A stretch of 64,000 nt of DNA from the NCBI GenBank assembly GCA_963714995.1, contig CAVQQP010000019.1, forward strand, positions 186,001-250,000, given 5' to 3'. The notes under the pieces were generated by a model. That model did not search any database. It worked only from the letters and a program-made list of their open reading frames with translations, and was not told the DNA's origin. The translations under genes and the position numbers were made by a program. Shown here piece by piece: positions 44,180-52,631 of this stretch. The stretch's first letter is position 1. The number at the start of each line of letters is the position of its first letter. The DNA comes from Prado023 sp963714995 (GTDB lineage: Bacteria > Actinomycetota > Actinomycetes > S36-B12 > CAIYMF01).

Positions 44180-44371
44180 ATGGACGGGTCGCAGCCGGGC
44201 AAGGGCATCGATCCGCAGATGATCCGTGACCATGGCGGCGATGTGGAGGTGCTGGACCGGGAGATCCGGGACATCGAGCGGCAGGCACTCCAGTTGCAGG
44301 CGCACCTCGTGGAGGTGCGACCGATGCCCACGGCCCGCACGCACCCGCGTCGGTGGCGGCGCGGGGGCTGA
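44180..44371 (+). CDS. Small unknown protein, 63 residues
   Basis: Unrecognised charged protein, MDGSQPGKGIDPQMIRDHGG then a predicted helix (LDREIRDIERQALQLQAHL) and a basic C-terminus. ATG at 44180 lies 19 bp after the preceding small membrane protein gene, with GGTGGTGGG upstream; GTG 44168 or 44171 is possible. The two may form a mini-operon. Evidence is mainly codon pattern and position. Confidence 0.45.
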   Translation: MDGSQPGKGIDPQMIRDHGGDVEVLDREIRDIERQALQLQAHLVEVRPMPTARTHPRRWRRGG

Positions 44372-44391
44372 CCCTGGGTGCATCACCCGTC

Positions 44392-46608
44392 TCAGGTCTT
44401 CTCCAGGTACTCCGCGTGCTCGGGATCGAACTCGCGGGCCAGGGCCCTCGCGAGGACCGGGTGACCGGAGAGGTCCGGATCGGACTCGACCAACCGTGTG
44501 GCCTCCTCGCGTGCCCGCAGGATGACGTCCTCGTGCTCCAGCACCGAGAGCAGTCGCAGGGACCTGCGGGAGCCCGACTGGGCAGCGCCGAGGACGTCGC
44601 CCTCGCGGCGGGCTGCGAGGTCGTAGCGCGAGAGCTCGAACCCGTCGCTGGTGGCCGCGACGGCCGCCAGCCGCTCACGGGCATCGGTCCCCTCCGGGGA
44701 CTCGGTCACCAGCAGGCACAGGCCGGCGTGGCTGCCCCGGCCCACGCGCCCCCGCAGCTGGTGCAGCTGGGAGACGCCGAACCTGTCGGCGTCCAGGACG
44801 ATCATCAGGGTCGCGTTGGGGATGTCGACGCCGACCTCGATCACCGTCGTGGCCACCAGGACGTCGATGCCGTCAGGACGCGCGGGGTCGGCGAACCGCG
44901 CCATCACGTCGTCCTTCTCCGCCGACGTCATCCGGCCGGTCAGGCCGGCCAGCCGCAGCCCCGCCAACGGCCCCGCCCCGAGCTCCGGCAGCACCGACTC
45001 GACAGCAGCCCCCGCCCGCGCGGCCCCCGCCCCCGGACCGGCCTGCCCCTCCGCCGAGTCCGCGAGCGCGGGCTCCCCGTCCGACTCGGCCACGCCCGCC
45101 TCGATCCGCGGGCACACGACGTACACCTGGCGCCCGGCCGCCACCTCCTCACGGGCCCGCTGCCAGGCACGGGCCAGGTAGTCGGGCCGCTCCAGGGAGG
45201 GCACCACGTGCGTGACGAGAGGGTGACGGCCGGCCGGGAGCTCGCGCAGCGTCGAGGTCTCGAGGTCGCCGAAGACGGTCATGGCCACCGTCCGCGGGAT
45301 GGGCGTGGCCGTCATCACCAGGGTGTGCGGCCGTGTCGACTCCCCGGTCTTGGCGGCGAGGGCGGCACGCTGCTCGACGCCGAACCGGTGCTGCTCGTCG
45401 ACCACGACCAGCCCGAGGTCGGCGAACTGCACGCGCTCCTCGAGCAGGGCGTGGGTCCCCACGACGATGCCCGCCGCACCGCTGGCGGCGTCCAGCAGGG
45501 CCGCGCGTCGTGCCGCCGCCCCCTGGGACCCGGTCACCAGCGCGATGCGCGTGGCATCCGCCGAGCCGCCGAGCATCCCGCCCTGCGCCAGTGGACCCAG
45601 CAGTGCGGCGATGCTGCGCGCATGCTGCGCGGCCAGCACCTCGGTGGGGGCCAGCAGCGCGGCCTGCCCTCCGGAGTCGACGACCTGGAGCATCGCCCGC
45701 AGCGCCACCACGGTCTTGCCCGAGCCGACCTCGCCCTGGAGCAGCCGGTGCATGGGATGGCTCGCGGCGATCTCGGCGCCGATGACCGCCGCGACCTCCT
45801 GCTGCCCCGCCGTCAGGGTGAAGGGCAGGCGTGCGTCGAACGCATCGCGCAGGCCGCCGGCCCGACCGGGCCGCGGGACCGCCGGAGCGGCCGTGATCGC
45901 GGCGCGGCGCTGGGCCAGCACCACCTGGACGCCGAACGCCTCATCCCAGCGCAGCCGCTCGACGGCCCGCCGCGCCTGACCCCGATCGATGGGCCGATGC
46001 ACCCACTGCAGCGCCGTGGGCAGGTCGATCACGCCCACCCGGGCACGCAGGTCGGCGTCCAGCGGGTCGGGCCACGTGGCGGCCTCGGGCAGCGCCATCC
46101 GCACGATCCGGGCGATCGTCCAGCTGTTCACCTTCTCCGTCGCCGGGTAGACCGCGATCAGCCGGCCCGCGTAGTCCGCCGCCGCCTCGTCGGCCGCCTC
46201 CTCATCGACGAACTCATGCTCCGGGTGCAGCAGCTGACGCCGCCCGTTGAACATCCCCACCGTCCCGGCGAACAGCCCGAGCCGGCCCGTGCGGAAGTTC
46301 TTCGCGATCCAGTCCTGGTTGAAGAAGGTGAGGGTGAGCTCCCCGGTGCCGTCGGTGACGACCACCTCCGTGATGCTGCGACGACGCCGCTCCCCCGGCT
46401 TGGACTTCAGCGGCCGCGAGGTCGCCGACGCCACCCGGGCCAGCACCGTGACCTGCTCGCCGACCTTCAGCGACGCGAGGTCGGTGAGCTCGCCGCGCTC
46501 GGCGTACCGGCGCGGGTAGTGCGCCAGGAGCTCCTCGAGTGTCGTGATGCCGAGCGTGGCGAGGGCCTTGGCCGACTTCCCGCCGACGACTCCGACCAGA
46601 TCGGGCAC
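44392..46608 (-). CDS. recG: ATP-dependent DNA helicase RecG
   Basis: Fork-remodelling helicase of 738 residues. The wedge/OB domain (about 50-160) precedes helicase motifs LLQGEVGSGKTVVALRA (Walker A), VVVDEQHRFGV (DEQH), MTATPIPRT (motif III), ATTVIEVGVDIPNAT and QLRGRVGRGSHAGLC (motif VI). An inserted Ala/Gly-rich stretch of about 40 residues lies near 510-550. GTG at 46608 directly follows the DAK gene, its usual partner. Confidence 0.95.
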   Translation of the reverse strand: MPDLVGVVGGKSAKALATLGITTLEELLAHYPRRYAERGELTDLASLKVGEQVTVLARVASATSRPLKSKPGERRRRSITEVVVTDGTGELTLTFFNQDWIAKNFRTGRLGLFAGTVGMFNGRRQLLHPEHEFVDEEAADEAAADYAGRLIAVYPATEKVNSWTIARIVRMALPEAATWPDPLDADLRARVGVIDLPTALQWVHRPIDRGQARRAVERLRWDEAFGVQVVLAQRRAAITAAPAVPRPGRAGGLRDAFDARLPFTLTAGQQEVAAVIGAEIAASHPMHRLLQGEVGSGKTVVALRAMLQVVDSGGQAALLAPTEVLAAQHARSIAALLGPLAQGGMLGGSADATRIALVTGSQGAAARRAALLDAASGAAGIVVGTHALLEERVQFADLGLVVVDEQHRFGVEQRAALAAKTGESTRPHTLVMTATPIPRTVAMTVFGDLETSTLRELPAGRHPLVTHVVPSLERPDYLARAWQRAREEVAAGRQVYVVCPRIEAGVAESDGEPALADSAEGQAGPGAGAARAGAAVESVLPELGAGPLAGLRLAGLTGRMTSAEKDDVMARFADPARPDGIDVLVATTVIEVGVDIPNATLMIVLDADRFGVSQLHQLRGRVGRGSHAGLCLLVTESPEGTDARERLAAVAATSDGFELSRYDLAARREGDVLGAAQSGSRRSLRLLSVLEHEDVILRAREEATRLVESDPDLSGHPVLARALAREFDPEHAEYLEKT

Positions 46609-46611
46609 CGG

Positions 46612-48234
46612 CTACTCCACGCCGATGATGGCGTGCCAGCGGGGCTGGCCGCCCTCGTAGCCGACGACCTCGACCTCCGGGTGGTGGCGCTCCACCCAGC
46701 GCTCGATGCCGTCCAGCAGGTCCGGCGGTGCGTCAGCGCCCAGCACGATCGTCACCAGCTCTGCCCCGCCGCGCGCAAGCATGCGGGTCAGGACCGCCCG
46801 GGCGACCTCCTGCACGTCCGAGCCGATCTCCAGGATGTCCCCGGCGATGAGGCCGAGCTCGTCGCCGACCTTGCACGGACCAGCCGTGGTGATCGCCTCC
46901 TTGCTCGCGGTGGTCAGGCCGGCGTACTGGGTCGCCGAGGACGCCCGACTCATGCTCACGACGTCGTCGTCGAAGTCCTCCGACGGGTCATGCACGGCGA
47001 CAGCCGCCAACGACTGGACGATCGATCGCGTCGGGATGACCGCAACCCGATGACCACTGTCGCGGGCGGCCAGCCCGGCAGCCTCGGCGACCGGCCGGGA
47101 GTCCTTGTCCCCGGGCAGCAGCACGACCTCGTGGGCCCCCGTTGCCTCGATCCCGGCGAGCATCTCGGCGGTGGAGGGCCGACCGAGCTCCGGGGCGCGC
47201 ACGACGGTCACGCCGCTGGCCTCCAACAGGTCCGCGACCCCGGCGCCGTGGGCCACGACCACCAGCGCCCGGCCGTGGGGCTCCCCACCGGCATCGACGA
47301 CGGCGGCGAGGTAGGTGATCCGGATCCGGTACGGCGTGCCGATGGCCAGCGCGGCCTCGACCGCGGCACCCGCGTCGTCGACATGGACGTGGATGTTCCA
47401 CAGGGAGTCCCCGCCCACGACCACCAGCGAGTCCCCGAGCCCTGCCAGCCGGGCCTTGAACCCCGGGATCGCCTCATCGGGGGCGTCGAGCAGGTACATC
47501 ACCTCGTAGGCCGGGCCGCCGTAGCCGTGCAGCGAGTGCTCCGGATCGGCCAGGGAGTCCGGCTCGGGCGCGAGGCGGGCGAACTCCGGGAGCTCGCGGT
47601 GGACCCCGGTGACCACCTCGAGGAGGGCGTCGGTGAGCACGACGTAGCCTCGCCCACCGGCATCCACCACGCCCGCGCGGCGCAGCGCCTCGAGCTGGCC
47701 CGTCGTCGCCGCCAGCGCCGTGCGCGCAGCCTCAGCGGCGGCCTGGGTGACGGCCTGCAGGTCGCCGTCGGTCTCCGCGGCGATCTCCGTGGCCGCCGAC
47801 GCCGCGGCCCGCGCGACGGTGAGGACCGTGCCCTCCTTGGGGTTGGACACCGCGCTGAACGCCGCCGAGGACGCCCGGGTGAGCGCGTCGGCCAGCCAGG
47901 ATCCGTCCATGGGCCGGGTGAGGTCGGCGGCCCGGGTCGCGGCGATGCCGCGCAGGAGCTCGGACATGATGACCCCGGAGTTCCCCCGCGCACCGAGGAG
48001 CATTCCCCGGGCCAGCGCCGCGAGCCGGGCGTTGCCGGGCTCGGGCGCGTCGCCCTCGATGGCCAGCATGGCCGCGACCCCGGCCTCCAGCGTGAGGTAC
48101 ATGTTGGTCCCGGTGTCCCCGTCCGGGACGGGGAACACGTTGAGGGCATCGATGGCGCGACGGTGGGTCTTCATGCCGTCGAGGGCGAGCGCCGCCCACT
48201 GCGTGAGCGCTTCAGCGTCGAGATTCGTGCGCAT
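46612..48234 (-). CDS. DAK2-domain FakA/YloV-like kinase
   Basis: Protein of 540 residues. The N-terminal DAK2 ATP-binding domain (about 8-200) has NVFPVPDGDTGTNMYLTL and MLLGARGNSGVIMSELLRG. The C-terminal part resembles the FakA middle/C domains that bind a FakB fatty-acid carrier. In Firmicutes FakA phosphorylates fatty acids; no FakB gene is adjacent here, so that role is inferred. ATG at 48234 has GGAAGGAGG upstream. recG follows after 3 bp. Confidence 0.85.
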   Translation of the reverse strand: MRTNLDAEALTQWAALALDGMKTHRRAIDALNVFPVPDGDTGTNMYLTLEAGVAAMLAIEGDAPEPGNARLAALARGMLLGARGNSGVIMSELLRGIAATRAADLTRPMDGSWLADALTRASSAAFSAVSNPKEGTVLTVARAAASAATEIAAETDGDLQAVTQAAAEAARTALAATTGQLEALRRAGVVDAGGRGYVVLTDALLEVVTGVHRELPEFARLAPEPDSLADPEHSLHGYGGPAYEVMYLLDAPDEAIPGFKARLAGLGDSLVVVGGDSLWNIHVHVDDAGAAVEAALAIGTPYRIRITYLAAVVDAGGEPHGRALVVVAHGAGVADLLEASGVTVVRAPELGRPSTAEMLAGIEATGAHEVVLLPGDKDSRPVAEAAGLAARDSGHRVAVIPTRSIVQSLAAVAVHDPSEDFDDDVVSMSRASSATQYAGLTTASKEAITTAGPCKVGDELGLIAGDILEIGSDVQEVARAVLTRMLARGGAELVTIVLGADAPPDLLDGIERWVERHHPEVEVVGYEGGQPRWHAIIGVE

Positions 48235-48257
48235 GGCCCTCCTTCCTGATCCGACCT

Positions 48258-48263
48258 AGGCTA
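48258..48263 (-). promoter_or_regulatory. Candidate -10 for the DAK-recG operon
   Basis: TAGCCT on the minus strand, 24 nt before the DAK start, leaves room for the strong GGAAGGAGG ribosome site. Confidence 0.45.
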
Positions 48264-48314
48264 GTGGCCGCATCACCGCGGCGGCGCGCACCGAGCACCA
48301 ACCCACCCCGCGAT

Positions 48315-48344
48315 TTGGGCGCTGCTCCCCGATTCGGATATCCT
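48315..48344 (+). promoter_or_regulatory. Candidate rpmB promoter
   Basis: TTGGGC (48315-48320) and TATCCT (48339-48344) are 18 bp apart, giving a leader of about 50 nt before rpmB. Confidence 0.45.
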
Positions 48345-48401
48345 TGGCGCCGTATCACTCGGGCCGAACCGGCCTGCCCCCCTCGGAACTGGAGTACGAC
48401 T

Positions 48402-48590
48402 ATGGCTGCCAACTGCGACGTCTGCGGCAAGGGCCCCGGTTTCGGCCACAGCATCTCGCACTCCCACCGGCGGACCAAGCGTCGCTGGAACCCGAACATC
48501 CAGTCGGTGCGCACCGTTGTGGGCGGCACGCCGAAGCGGGTCAAGGTGTGCGCCTCGTGCCTGAAGGCCGGCAAGGTCTCGCGCGCCTGA
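48402..48590 (+). CDS. rpmB: Ribosomal protein L28 (zinc-binding form)
   Basis: 62-residue large-subunit protein. CDVCGKGPGFGHSISHSHRR and CASCLKAGKV provide the two CxxC pairs of the zinc form. It is divergent from the DAK-recG genes, the usual layout. GGAACTGGAG lies upstream of the ATG. Confidence 0.97.
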   Translation: MAANCDVCGKGPGFGHSISHSHRRTKRRWNPNIQSVRTVVGGTPKRVKVCASCLKAGKVSRA

Positions 48591-48605
48591 GACCGGGCGA
48601 CGTCC

Positions 48606-48637
48606 GGGCCCCGGATCCCCCTGCGGGACCGGGGCCC
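48606..48637 (+). terminator. rpmB terminator hairpin
   Basis: GGGCCCCGG (48606-48614) pairs with CCGGGGCCC (48629-48637), extended inside by TCCC/GGGA beyond a bulged A. It starts 15 bp after the rpmB stop. A G-rich, low-complexity stretch follows to 48,705. Confidence 0.7.
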
Positions 48638-48705
48638 CGTCATGTCCGGCGCGCGCCGGGGTCTGGGCCGGGGCGGTCCGGGTCGGGGGCGGGGCCGGGG
48701 GCGGA

Positions 48706-49692
48706 CTACCCGCTGAAGTGGTCGTGGCCGCCGCTGCCACGGGGGACGCGACCGCCGACGGTCACTCCCGGGGCCTCGAGCAGCTCGACGTCCGCGACGT
48801 CGCGGACCACGCCGATCGCGGTGAACCCCTCCGGCAGGGCGGCATCAGCCGGGAACGTCGCAGCCACGGCGTGGTCCTCGCCACCGGTGAGCACCCACAC
48901 GAGCGGATCGGCGTTGAACGCCGCCGCGGCAGAGGCCACCGGCTCGGCGATCGCGAGCAGGGACGGGTCGACCTCGATCGCCACCTCGGACGCCCGGGCG
49001 ATGTGACCCAGGTCGGCAACGAGACCGTCGCTGACGTCGATCATCGCGGTGGCACCACCGGCCGCCGCCGCCGCGGCAGCCTCGTACGGAGGCTCCGGCC
49101 GCCGATGGGCGTCCACGAGCGCCCGGGGGGTCCGGAACCCACGGGACAGGATCGACAGGCCCGCCGCGGCCCAGCCCAGGCGTCCTGCGACGGCCACGAC
49201 GTCCCCGGGCTCGGCCCCCGAGCGCAGGACAGGGTCCGGACCGGTCAACTCGCCGATGGCGGTCACGGAGATGACGACGCGGTCGCTGCGCACGAGGTCC
49301 CCGCCCACGATCGCCGCACCTCGGGCCTCGGCCTCGGCCCGCAGCCCCGCGTAGAAGTCGGTCACCCACTCGACCGAGAGGTCCGCGGGCAGCCCGAGCG
49401 CGACCACCAGCGTGGTCGTCCGGGCGCCCATCACCGCCACGTCGATCAGGTTCTGCGCGGCCGCCTTGGCCCCGATGTCGGCACCGGTCGACCAGTCGCG
49501 GCGGAAGTGCCGGCCCTCCACGAGCATGTCGGTGGAGACCACGACCCGACCGCCGGTGACCCCGACCACCGCGGCGTCGTCGCCGATCCCCACATGGACC
49601 CCCGCAGCGGAGTGCCCGTCCAGGGCAGCGTCGATCCGCGTGATCAGGCCGAACTCCCCCACATCACTGATCAGCTCGCCGCCTGCACTCAT
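48706..49692 (-). CDS. thiL: Thiamine-monophosphate kinase
   Basis: Makes thiamine diphosphate from thiamine monophosphate, 328 residues. VHVGIGDDAAVV, STDMLVEGRHF, LIDVAVMGARTTTLVVALGLP (quoted in part) and MIDVSDGLVADLGHIARAS are the ATP- and metal-binding motifs. ATG at 49692 has GGAGGA upstream. It is divergent from the Lrp-type gene and converges on rpmB. Confidence 0.94.
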   Translation of the reverse strand: MSAGGELISDVGEFGLITRIDAALDGHSAAGVHVGIGDDAAVVGVTGGRVVVSTDMLVEGRHFRRDWSTGADIGAKAAAQNLIDVAVMGARTTTLVVALGLPADLSVEWVTDFYAGLRAEAEARGAAIVGGDLVRSDRVVISVTAIGELTGPDPVLRSGAEPGDVVAVAGRLGWAAAGLSILSRGFRTPRALVDAHRRPEPPYEAAAAAAAGGATAMIDVSDGLVADLGHIARASEVAIEVDPSLLAIAEPVASAAAAFNADPLVWVLTGGEDHAVAATFPADAALPEGFTAIGVVRDVADVELLEAPGVTVGGRVPRGSGGHDHFSG

Positions 49693-49787
49693 CGGTCCTC
49701 CACTCTCGGCACTGCGTCGTGTGCGCACGCTAGTCTGAAGGCAGCGCCGCCCGGCACCCGGGTGGCCCCGACGGAAGGGCCCGCATC

Positions 49788-50021
49788 GTGGTGCACGCCT
49801 ACATCCTGATCCAGACCGAGGTGGGCAAGGCCCCGTCGGTGGTCGCTGAGATCGGCGCCATCGACGGCGTCACCGTGGCCCACGACGTGACCGGCCCCTA
49901 CGACGTCATCGTCCAGGCGCAGGCCGGCTCGATCGACGACCTCGGTCGCCTGGTGGTCGCCAGCATCCAGAAGGTGCCTGGGATCACCCGGACCCTCACG
50001 TGCCCTGTGGTCAACCTCTGA
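49788..50021 (+). CDS. Stand-alone Lrp/AsnC ligand-binding (RAM) domain
   Basis: A 77-residue protein that is only the ligand-binding half of an Lrp/AsnC regulator, with no DNA-binding domain. It has the typical IDGVTVAHDVTGPYDVIVQAQAG pattern (quoted in part: HDVTGPYDVIV). Such SraA-like domains may bind amino acids as modulators. The first of two GTG codons is at 49788; GGAAGG lies upstream. TAGTCT near 49,732 may be its -10. The next gene begins inside it. Confidence 0.85.
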   Translation: MVHAYILIQTEVGKAPSVVAEIGAIDGVTVAHDVTGPYDVIVQAQAGSIDDLGRLVVASIQKVPGITRTLTCPVVNL

Positions 50022-50488
50022 GCCGCTCGGTCACCGCACGGCTGCCGGCCCTGGCGCTCGGCCTCGCCCTCGCCATGGGCCTGCTGGCGGCGTGCGCGCG
50101 ACCGGTCGAGGTCTCCGCACCCACCCCCGCCCCGGACGTCGCGGAGGCCTGCGCCGCATTCACCGCGGCCCTGCCCGACGAGCTCTCGACCGTCGGCGAG
50201 CGCCGCGACGTCACGCCCGAGTCGGACCTCACGGCGGCGTACGGTGACCCCGCGGTGGGCGTGCGCTGCGGCGTGGCCGATCCGAGCGCGCTCACAGCCA
50301 CCTCGGCCCTGGTCGCCGTCGAGGGGATCGACTGGCTGCCCGAGGAGCTGACGGGCGGCTGGCGGCTGACGTCCGTGGGCCGCATCGCGAACGTCGAGAT
50401 CACCGTTCCGAGCGAACAGGGACCGGCGCCCTCCGTGGCCGCCGACCTGGCCCCGACGATCACGGCGACGCTGCCCCCCGCCGGCTGA
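50000..50488 (+). CDS. DUF3515 lipoprotein
   Basis: Protein of 162 residues with a signal peptide and lipobox LAMGLLAAC, giving a lipid-anchored mature protein. The rest matches the actinobacterial DUF3515 family in position (between ddl and thiL) and in the CAAFTAALPDEL and VGVRCGVADP segments; its function is unknown. GTG at 50000 overlaps the Lrp-type gene by 22 bp. Confidence 0.8.
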   Translation: MPCGQPLSRSVTARLPALALGLALAMGLLAACARPVEVSAPTPAPDVAEACAAFTAALPDELSTVGERRDVTPESDLTAAYGDPAVGVRCGVADPSALTATSALVAVEGIDWLPEELTGGWRLTSVGRIANVEITVPSEQGPAPSVAADLAPTITATLPPAG

Positions 50489-50526
50489 ATCGAGGCGCCT
50501 CGGCGCCCCTCAGCGAGCCGACCGGC

Positions 50527-50573
50527 GTTGTGTCATCGATCTGGCCATCAGACTGCCGGATCGATGACACAAC
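50527..50573. terminator. 15-bp bidirectional hairpin
   Basis: GTTGTGTCATCGATC (50527-50541) and GATCGATGACACAAC (50559-50573) are perfect inverted repeats around 17 nt. The stem has far lower G+C than its surroundings. It lies between the convergent DUF3515 and ThDP-enzyme genes, 38 and 25 bp from their stops. A terminator fits; an operator is possible. Confidence 0.65.
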
Positions 50574-50597
50574 GGGCTGCGTCGGCACCGGCCCCGA

Positions 50598-52289
50598 TCA
50601 GATCCCCGTTGTCGTGCGCGGGTAGAACGCGGCCGGGTCGGTGATGATGTTGACCAGGTAGGGCACCCCTGAGGCGTAGGCGCGGTCCAGCGCGGGGCCG
50701 ATCTGCTCCGGATCGGTGACCATCTCGCCCGCGCCGCCGAGCGCCCGCACCACCTCGTCGTAGCGCGTCGCCGGAGCGAGCTCGGTCGCCACTCCGTAGC
50801 CGTGCAGCATCTGCATCGGGCCCCGCTCCAGGCCCCACCCGGAGTTGTTGCCCATGACCATCACCACCGGCAGGTCATGACGCACCAGCGTGTCGACGTC
50901 CATCAGCGAGAACCCCGCCGCCCCGTCACCGAGGAGCAGAGTCACCTGCGCGTCAGGTCGGGCCACGCGCGCACCGATCGCGTACCCCAAGCCGGTTCCG
51001 AGGCACCCGAACGGGCCAGGATCCAGCCAACAGCCCGGCGTGGCGGGCTCGACGTACTTGCCCGCGAAGGACACGAAGTCCCCACCGTCCCCGATGGTCA
51101 CCGCATCGTCGGCCAACCTCGGCAGCAGCTCGCCGTAGATCCGGGCGGGATGGATGGGGTCTGACGTGCTGGCCAGCAGGGCGCCATCGTTGTCGCGGGC
51201 CGCACGGTCGGCGGAGCGCAGGCCCTCAGCCCACTCCGGGGCCGCGGACGTGCCGGTGCGCCCCAGCCGGTCGGTCAGTCCACGCAGCACGAGGGGCAGG
51301 TCCCCGCGCACGGCCACCTCGACGGTGTCGGGACGGCGGTGGTCCGAGGAGTCCGTGAGGTGGATGACCTTGGCCGGGGACGCGGGGTTGCCGAAGACCC
51401 CGTAGCCGAGCCGGAAGTCCAGGGGTGCCCCGACGACCACCACCACGTCGGCGCCCTTGAAGGCCGCCGAGCGAGCCCGGGTGACCAGGCTGGGATGGCC
51501 CGGGGGCAACAGGCCGCGGCCCAGCCCGGTGAGGAGGGTGGGCAGGTCGAACCCGGTGACCAGGTCGACGGCCTCCTGCTCGGCGTGGCCGGACCACACG
51601 TCGCTGGACAGCACGATCACCGGCCGCCGCGCTCCAGCCAGGACCTCGGCAGCGCGATCCAGGGCGCCCGCGTCCGGAACCTTGACCGCGGGCGCGACGG
51701 CCTCCTGGGCGGGAGCCGTCGCCCCGAAGTAGAAGCGATCCATCGGGATGTCGAGGAACACCGGACCCCGGTGCGGCGTCAGGGCCAGCCGGAAGGCCTC
51801 GGCGGCCCGCGCGCCGATGGTGGCCGGGTCCTTCACCGTCCAGGCAGCCTTCGTGACCGGGCCCAGCAGCGCGGGATGGTCGAACTCCTGCAACGAGCCG
51901 GTGCCCCAGCGCGCCTCCGGTGCCCGACCGCCGACGACGACCATCGGGGCCCCGTTGAACAGGCCGGTGGCCAGGGCCGACACCGCATTGGTGACGCCCG
52001 GGCCGGCCGTGACCGCGGCGAAGCCCGGCGTCCGGGTCAGGCGTCCGGTGGCCTCGGCGGCGAAGACGGCAGTCGCCTCGTGGCGCACGTCGAGCAGCCG
52101 CACAGCCCCATCGCGCTCGGCCGACTGCCGATCGGGAGCAGCGTCGAACCCCTGCTTGCCGCCGACGGCGGCGTCGTACAGCGGGAAGATGTGGGCCCCC
52201 GAGAGGGTGAACAACGTGGTGGCGCCGTGGGCGCGTGCCGCGGCCACGACGTGGTGCCCGCCGTGCCCGGAGATCTGGGGTTCGCTCAT
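50598..52289 (-). CDS. ThDP-dependent acetolactate-synthase-like enzyme
   Basis: Enzyme of 563 residues with three ThDP-fold domains: Pyr (about 1-170, with the catalytic Glu in LLDVRHEATAVFAAEA), central (about 190-330) and PP domain. The ThDP/Mg motif is GDGAAGFSLMDVDTLVRHDL followed by NNSGW. It resembles the IlvG/IlvB-like proteins of actinobacteria, but no small subunit is adjacent and true acetolactate synthesis is not assured; oxalyl-CoA or 2-hydroxyacyl-CoA lyase activity is an alternative. ATG at 52289 is chosen over a longer start without conserved sequence. Confidence 0.78.
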   Translation of the reverse strand: MSEPQISGHGGHHVVAAARAHGATTLFTLSGAHIFPLYDAAVGGKQGFDAAPDRQSAERDGAVRLLDVRHEATAVFAAEATGRLTRTPGFAAVTAGPGVTNAVSALATGLFNGAPMVVVGGRAPEARWGTGSLQEFDHPALLGPVTKAAWTVKDPATIGARAAEAFRLALTPHRGPVFLDIPMDRFYFGATAPAQEAVAPAVKVPDAGALDRAAEVLAGARRPVIVLSSDVWSGHAEQEAVDLVTGFDLPTLLTGLGRGLLPPGHPSLVTRARSAAFKGADVVVVVGAPLDFRLGYGVFGNPASPAKVIHLTDSSDHRRPDTVEVAVRGDLPLVLRGLTDRLGRTGTSAAPEWAEGLRSADRAARDNDGALLASTSDPIHPARIYGELLPRLADDAVTIGDGGDFVSFAGKYVEPATPGCWLDPGPFGCLGTGLGYAIGARVARPDAQVTLLLGDGAAGFSLMDVDTLVRHDLPVVMVMGNNSGWGLERGPMQMLHGYGVATELAPATRYDEVVRALGGAGEMVTDPEQIGPALDRAYASGVPYLVNIITDPAAFYPRTTTGI

Positions 52290-52426
52290 GCCGCGATGCT
52301 TCCACCGCACGGTGCCCCCGCGCCCGCCGGGGACGCATCAGCAGCCAGCACGTCACAGCGGCGGCCCGGGATCGGGCTCGCGGCCAGGGAACAGGCCTTG
52401 TCGGGTGTCCCAGGCCCTCCGGTCAG

Positions 52427-52600
52427 AACCTCGCGCCAGTTCCGGTGGAATGGCTGGGGGTAGCGGGCGCGGCTGGCCGACCTCGCGCCCCGCGACGTCG
52501 TTCCCGCGGCTGAGTTGGGCGCGGGAACGACCGCAACTGGCGCGAGGTTGACCTCAACCACAGCGAGCTGGGGGCCTTTCGACGCCAGCTGGCGCGAGGT
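52427..52600. repeat. TIR-bounded intergenic element, copy 2
   Basis: AACCTCGCGCCAGTT (52427-52441) recurs inverted at 52535-52549 and, with one change, at 52586-52600 within CTTTCGACGCCAGCTGGCGC and the following GAGGT. Inside is a perfect 12-bp hairpin GTCGTTCCCGCG (52497-52508) with CGCGGGAACGAC (52520-52531), itself framed by ACCTCGCGCC and GGCGCGAGGT. The ends match those at 33,946-34,077. The element fills most of the 342-bp gap between the ThDP gene and ddl, which holds no gene. Confidence 0.65.
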
Positions 52601-52631
52601 TCCGATCCGCAGGTGCGGCGCCACGAGCCGC

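Noticed and set aside
44353..48249. Open frame of nearly 1,300 codons on the plus strand opposite recG and DAK.
   Set aside because: Antisense to two well-conserved genes; composition is that of high-GC mirror frames and it has no recognisable domain.
48650..48705. G-rich tract after rpmB as a G-quadruplex or gene.
   Set aside because: It is low-complexity read-out between the rpmB terminator and thiL stop; regularly spaced G-runs are too imperfect to claim structure.
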